DNA of 64,000 nucleotides, taken from contig JAUIMM010000582.1 of NCBI GenBank assembly GCA_031769625.1, positions 124,001-188,000 of the forward strand, written 5' to 3'. This document shows, piece after piece, positions 58,430-64,000 of the stretch. Position 1 is the first letter of the stretch; each line of letters opens with the position of its first letter. The translations under genes and the position numbers were made by a program. The DNA comes from Taudactylus pleione (lineage: Eukaryota > Chordata > Amphibia > Anura > Myobatrachidae). The notes below the pieces were generated by a model. The model had not been told where the DNA came from. It ran no database searches and worked only from the letters and a program-made list of their open reading frames with translations.

Positions 58430-58700
58430 TCACGGTATGTGCTGGGGAGGGGGTTTCCAAGCAACCGGAAACCTCCCCTGCGTTTGCCTATGGGGTAGGC
58501 ACCATTGGGGGGAGGTTAGGGTTAGGCACCCCCCTGGAGAGGGTTATGTTTAGGGTGTGGGAAGGGGGGGTTAGGGTGAGGCACCACTGGGGGGAGGTTA
58601 GGCTTATGCTCCCATCGGGAAGGTTAGGGTTAGGCACCCCAAGGGAGGGTTAGGGGGGGGGAGGGCGAGGGCAGGGGTCTTCCCTGAGGTGCTGGATGCT
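58430..58700 (-). repeat. ggttagggttagg-rich repeat
   Basis: gaggttagggttaggcaccc and related strings are separated by G-rich links, the G-strand orientation of the 40,650 family. No hairpin end is obvious here, so the copy is partial. Confidence 0.65.
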
Positions 58701-59076
58701 CAGACAGGGATCGCCGGAAGGAGGAGTTTCCACTTCCCCACTTTGGCAGATGAGATGTCAATAAATCTCATCGGTAGTGCTTCCTGCTTCGCCTCGGTAA
58801 AGACTGGCGAAGCAGGAAGAGTTATAACGGCACGATGCGTGTCACTATAATACATCTCCTCCTGTGTTCTGATTTGTGTCGGCACCTGTGGATCCATGTC
58901 ATTAAACAAGCCTTGAAATTACTGATTGCTCTGAGGAAGTGTCGGAGGCATAATAGCGTGGCGTTGGATGGCATCACGGGTACCAGTGTACTTGTAGGCG
59001 TGGGGCGTTGATGCGGTAGGTTTCATCCCGCACTGTTACACGTGGGGAGACGGGATAAAGCTGCACACGGGATTCT
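58701..59076. other. Unassigned DNA
   Basis: Nothing recognisable. Confidence 0.35.
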
Positions 59077-59674
59077 GGGCCTGATTCAGAGCCGGACGCT
59101 ATTTGCGCTCGCTCGTTCAGAAAAAGGGGCCGGCTATTTTAATTGAGCGCTCGCTCTTTGCGATCTGTTGACGCCTCTGTGTCTGAGCGAGCGAACGAAA
59201 CATGCGCTCGCTATTTTGTAAAGACGCCACCTGGCCGCTCGCATCCTACGTCATCTCCGCTATTTATTTGATTAATCGAGTACATCGAAAGGCGTCTGAA
59301 CTGCTCGCAGTGCTTGTGGTTGGATTTTCCTACCGCAATCATGCGAACAGTTCAGGCTAAGAAACAACCAAGTGACGTGGTCGATGACGCTGCTTTGTTA
59401 ATTATGCACACCCTTAAAACGCCCGTTTTGACCGTTTGGCACGCCTGCGTTCGGATCACCACTCCCCGTTTTCAAGCACCTTCCCCCGTTACCACCCACA
59501 AACGCCTCATCCTGTCACTCAAATTAGCAGCCCCTCGCTATTTTGCGAGCGCTCGATTTCCGACCGCACTGACTGGTTGGCGCATGTGCATTACGACCCA
59601 TACGCATGCGCAGATGTGCGAACATCGCTCGGAGCGAACGAGCGGCCGCTTATGAGCGGCTCTGAATCATGCCC
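59077..59674. mobile_element. Harbinger-like element, 598-bp form
   Basis: Starts gggcctgattcagagccg and ends cggctctgaatcatgccc (one mismatch) with exact TCT flanks (59,074-59,076 and 59,675-59,677). Collinear with 37,594-38,192 but more diverged from it than the 62,974 copy is. Confidence 0.9.
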
Positions 59675-61241
59675 TCTGCGCGATACTTTGATCTGCTGAG
59701 TGATCAGGACATGCCTGCAGGGTCCTGTCACTGATTATCCGCCCTAGGCATGGTGGGGCGATGGGGTGTTCCGCTTCAATTACAGACAACACGTTTGCAG
59801 TAAATTGCTAATTTCTCCACGTCCCACTCTCTGCGTCTGAGGCGGGATTTGGATTTCAAAGTTCTGGAGGCTAGAGAGCAGCTATCAAAAGGAATTCTTA
59901 AAATACCACTTGCAGATTTTTTTTTTATTTTGCCGTTGATAGGATGAAAAAAAAAACACGCTAAAAGCCTTTGATTCCTATGCGGTTTTGTTAACCCTGT
60001 CTCTGCCGGGCACATACGACACCAGACTGAATTTAATGTAAAAGAATGATGACTTACATCATCATATGACTTTGGGCCTTGGGGTATTTGTTCTGCTACA
60101 ATTATATTTGTGCTTGACTGGTAATCACGTACATCATTACAAATGAATAGAGGCATTATAATGAGCCATTGCTAATCTTTAAACCATGTGCGTTCATCAA
60201 GTCTCGTAGATGATAACAATCTAAATGTCGTCCTGTGTTTGTGAGATGGTTTATTCAAAAGTTTCGTACTCGTCTACCCTCGCAGGATGTCAGGGAGACT
60301 CCCGAATATCGATGAGAGCCATAGGCTACAATGATTGATGCCATCTGAAGATGGCGTTGGCTAAATTCGCCATTTTAACAGCCCCCCCATAGTTTGTTTT
60401 GCAAACGAAAACAGGGGGTCGGAGATATCTGTTGCGGTCCCCCCTACATACTTTCCGGGGATCCTTAATATGTGTGGGTACCCCCAAAAACTGTGTTTTT
60501 GGAGGGAAATCCCTCATATATATATTTTGTTCTAAATATGCCCCTAAAAGTGGGTAAGTATGGTTATAAGTTTGTAAAGGCAAGGAAGTATAATATAACT
60601 TTGCACAACAAAAATGCTCTCTTGTCAAAACCAATGATCTTGTATCCATACGTTTTGAATTAAGAGAAATAATAGATGAAAAATCGAACTTCCAGATATA
60701 GGGTCTGGGTGCCCTTTAAGTTGTTTGCCTGTTGACAAGCAGCGACCGCCCAGGGCTCAGAATCGTTAATGATTGCCTCGGAACCCCACACACTGGAAAC
60801 AGAAGGCACATCGTCAGGTCTTCCATCATAAGCATCCTGTCAATGTCTGTCTGAGAGTGTGGAAAGGGTCTCTCACGTAGATGGGGTCGGGTCAGAGACA
60901 GGTCATCCTGGGTACTGTCATGAGGGACCCACGGTCAGGTCACCTTCCCATCTATAGACAGGACACTTGGTGCAGGGGGTCCAGGCCCAGTGTGAAGCCC
61001 GATCTGATGTAAGGACAAAAGCTTTTATGTATCAGCGGAGTCTTCTGACAGCGACGAATGAGCCCTCATTGATAGATAAAGCCTTCACGTAGAGGAGACG
61101 CACAAAAGCGACTCCCTCTGCTATTCTGCAGGGCAAGCCATGCTCCCAAATGCTGTGATCCTACCCTCAGAGATGGCTGTGGTGAGGCGTGAGGGACACG
61201 TATGCAACTCTCCACCGACTATTTAAACACTTTACAACCAT
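59675..61241. other. Unassigned DNA
   Basis: Short A and T runs (59,921-59,930, 59,948-59,956) and no recognisable gene or array. Confidence 0.4.
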
Positions 61242-61385
61242 TATTTATTTATTTATTAACAGTTTCTTATATAGCGCAGCATATTCCGTTGCGCTTTACA
61301 ATTGGAAACATTGATAGAACAAAACAGGGTAATAACAGACAGACATAGAGGTAAGAGGGCCCTGCTTGCAAGCTTACAATCTATA
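61242..61385 (-). repeat. Dispersed tail repeat
   Basis: ttatatagcgcagcatattc, cgttgcgctttacaattgga, gggtaataacagacagacat and ttgcaagcttacaatctata are the complement of the SINE/LINE tail family. It is preceded by a tttatttatttattaa run, which is the tail's A-rich end on the other strand. Confidence 0.65.
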
Positions 61386-61659
61386 ATGTAGGAGCAAACT
61401 GCAACCTGTATAGACCGGTCTGCAAACGCGGCGCCAGGCTTCGGGCTCTTTGAATTTTTCACCAAACCACTGGGAGTTAAATATGTCAATATTTATTACG
61501 TTACAACACGGAAAATGTTAGGTGACGCCCTTAACGGCATCATTTAACTTTAAATGGACGGTGGTACTCCAAACTGCGTAAATTCGCCTACGCGCATGCG
61601 CTGTATGCAAAAAATCTTATTGCTTCCGCCCGTGACTCAGAGTGAGCCCCACAGTGTGA

Positions 61660-61770
61660 AAGGAATTAGATTGCAAGCTCCCATGGTGTCTGGGATGATG
61701 TACCTGAAGACACATCTCCTCTTGTAAAGTATCGCATAATGTTTAGGTGCGATAATAATAACCTGTCATA
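61660..61770 (+). repeat. Dispersed tail repeat, degenerate
   Basis: attagattgcaagctcccat, ctgggatgatgtacc and ctcttgtaaagtatcgcata match the tail family with many changes. Confidence 0.5.
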
Positions 61771-62973
61771 CTTTCACGAAAGACCCTTATTTTTTTATGT
61801 ATGAGCATCCAACTTTCTCTTTTGTGGTGACACTCACGCTCGTTAAACTTGTCACCGCTGACCGAGTGCCTTAATATTTCCTGCCTCATCCCGGGAAGGC
61901 CCAGATGCATCTTTTGATGTTCTGCGAGGACAGAAATGACAGCGATTAGAGGAGATTCTGGAGCTTCAGGCTAAGCCATCCTCTTTCTGCCCAGGAGTAG
62001 CCACCATTTACAGTGCAGCAAGTCTGATAAACCAATTCCCAGGGGAGCGAGGGAGCAACAATGGCTGAAGTGATCTCCCTCCTCCTGGGTAGTAACAGTG
62101 CTAAGGAGATTGTGCCTTTTGTCAGAGCGGACCCTGCTCTCAGGATAGCACAGGACACATGGGCGCTCTCGGCCTTGATATAAAAGAGGGGGGAATAATG
62201 GGGAAGGACACTTGAGAAATGATGTTGTCTCTTTGTTCTGCTGCTTGTCCTGGGACAGGCGGTGTGAATAGAGGGAATCCGGCCCCCTGATTTCATCCCT
62301 GTCTCTCCGTGTTGCTATGCAGCAGAAATCTGCGATCGAAAAATAAAAAAATAAAAAAAATAAGAGCGAAACCTAAACGGCACGTTGGGCATCTGGGTCC
62401 CTCTTTCAAGTCCTCGTTTTCCGCCCTCCCCTCTTGGACTAATTAGAGTGGGCTCGGTAGCTGTCCTCTCTCCCGTTCCTCCTGACCTTCTAAGTTTGCC
62501 CGGAGCTGATCATTTAGGCCGTGAGGCAATAGGCGCAATCCCTTCCCGCGCCTCATTCTGTCTGTTCTGTAACAGCTGTTTATAGATCATCGTTAGCATC
62601 AGTGGTAGAAACTACGGCTACTGGTGCATAATTATTGTCACGGTGTAAATCGGCGCGCCGAACAGCGACACAGGAGGCAAAATCATACAAATTGTATATA
62701 TCGAAAAAAAAAAAAGTAGGCCTGACCCCCCCCCCTAATTAGGTTTCTCTTCATGGATTCTTTAATTATGTTTTTCAAGTCTATTCATTGTTGAACAGGA
62801 TGAATGGTGCCCGGTTCTCCCAAGCTCTGCAGGGGTCTGTAGTGCCGTACAGAGGGATTCCACTGACTAATATGGACAGTATACAAATCCACTTATAGAC
62901 ACAATTACAGCGAGCAGTTAGCATCATTATGTAGAGGAGAAAAAGGAGGGAAGGCCCTGCTGGTATGAGCTTA
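61771..62973. other. Unassigned DNA
   Basis: An aaataaaa-type run is at about 62,339-62,361 and an A run at about 62,704-62,716. A minus-strand frame of 116 codons (61,946-62,296) has no recognised domain. Confidence 0.35.
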
Positions 62974-63570
62974 GGGCCTGATTCAGAGCCGCTCGCAAGC
63001 GGCCGCTCGTTCGTTACGAGCGATGTTTGCCCAACTGCGCATGCGTACGGATCGTAATACGCATGCGCGAACCAGTCAGTGCGGCCGAAAATCGTTTGTT
63101 CGCTAAATAGCGAATGCCTGATAATTTGAGTGACAGGAGGAGGCGTATGTGGGTGGTAACGGGAAGGTGCTTGAAAACGGGGAGTGGAGATCAGAACGCA
63201 GGCGTGCTTAAAGGTCAAAACGGGCGTTTTATGGGTGTGCATAATTAATACAGCAGCGTCATTGACCACGTCACTGGGTTATTTTATAGTCAGAACTGCT
63301 CGCAAGATTGTGGTAGGAAAAACCAGCCACAAGAATAGCGAGCAGTTCATACGCTGGTCGATGTACTCGATTAATCTAATAAATAGCGGACATGACGTAG
63401 GATGCGAGCGGCCAGGGGGCGTAGTTTCCAAAAAAACGACCGCAAGTTTTGTTCGCACGTTCAGACATAGAGGCGTGAACAGACCGCAAAGAGCAAACGG
63501 TTCATTTGAATAGCCACCCCTTTTTTGAGAACGAACGACCGCAAATAGCGTCCGGCTCTGAATCAGGCCC
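62974..63570. mobile_element. Harbinger-like element, 597-bp form, inverted
   Basis: Starts gggcctgattcagagccg and ends cggctctgaatcaggccc with exact TTA flanks (62,971-62,973 and 63,571-63,573). In reverse it matches 37,594-38,192 closely. The 109-codon plus-strand frame 63,184-63,513 aligns with the minus-strand frame 37,651-37,980 over its whole length with about nine differences. This is the youngest-looking pair in the window. Confidence 0.92.
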
Positions 63571-64000
63571 TTATACCACAAGGGGGATATTGGTAATAAT
63601 TGGGACAAGAATATATATATATACATATTACATATACTGTATATATACTGAAAAAAATGCATCAGGCCCGTAAAAAAGTTTCAAAGCTGTATTTAGAGCA
63701 ACATTACAAAGCAGGTGCTTTTTCATCAGGATGTTCGTGTGTGTGTGTGTGTGTATCACGGCCGTAACCGGGCGACCGGCGCCGCCACACAGAACGCAGT
63801 ACTCTGTGTGCGGCACTGTCACCACCCCACGGACCTTGCTCCTGGCTAGCAGGGTGCCTGGAACGGCACCCTGCAGCCAGGATTGCTACTACATCACCCA
63901 CAGAGCGGACTGCAGACACGCCAGACGGGCACCCTGCTCAGTATATGAAGCTAATCGGACACCCGGTCACGCCCCCCGTCTGCGCAACGTAATGACGTTG
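63571..64000. other. Microsatellites and a repeat fragment
   Basis: ta-rich 63,611-63,650 and a gt run near 63,738-63,755. From 63,765 to about 63,950 lies a dispersed fragment (gaacgcagtactctgtgtgc, ctcctggctagcagggtgcc, tggaacggcaccctgcagcc) related to 43,577-43,689 and 51,588-51,689. Confidence 0.5.

Noticed and set aside
1..64000. Endogenous retrovirus or other viral insertion
   Set aside because: No paired long terminal repeats, gag/pol/env-like frames or viral motifs were seen.

Overview
This window looks like non-coding DNA from a large, repeat-rich vertebrate genome, most likely an anuran amphibian. The reasons are a tRNA-headed SINE of the type common in fish and frogs, many short foldback DNA transposons (including the 'gttgcccatagcaaccaatcag' and 'accaaccaatcagctcct' types), hAT and PIF/Harbinger-like non-autonomous elements, (TA)n/(CA)n tracts, and no intact protein gene. 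The species call is an inference. Nothing looks bacterial, viral or organellar.

Layout. 1-3.5 kb: an AT-rich foldback element, an 864-bp Harbinger-like element and unassigned DNA. 3.5-14.0 kb: one 101-bp tandem array of about 104 units with visible higher-order duplications. 14-17 kb: unassigned DNA with decayed fragments. 17.0-21.5 kb: a transposon fragment, a purine-rich degenerate repeat, a 34/38-bp array, a short protein-like broken segment, and a 31-32-bp array carrying a GC box in nearly every unit. 21.5-29 kb: microsatellites, a TTAA-type hairpin element, a SINE and otherwise quiet DNA. 29-33.4 kb: a 45-bp array, a CpG-rich block with a good minus-strand splice donor, a TA-rich array, retroelement-like debris and a small minus-strand frame with a signal-peptide-like start. 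33.4-50 kb: dense DNA transposons, many with exact target-site duplications, some nested. 50-51.6 kb: a possible TATA promoter and first exon, a foldback element and a hAT element carrying its own tandem repeat. 51.7-58.0 kb: a 69-bp array followed by a 73-bp array. 58-64 kb: more transposons and unassigned DNA.

The long reading frames here come from tandem arrays whose unit is a multiple of three or simply lacks stop codons. I do not consider them genes. The only gene-like signals are fragmentary: the CpG-rich exon candidate (about 31.1-31.29 kb, minus), the TATA/GATA/RUNX promoter candidate (50.27-50.42 kb, plus), a 71-codon frame (32,951-33,166, minus) and two decayed protein-like stretches (15.25-15.76 and 20.17-20.33 kb, minus). 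About a third of the window is tandem repeat. Much of the rest between 34 and 51 kb is non-autonomous DNA transposon.
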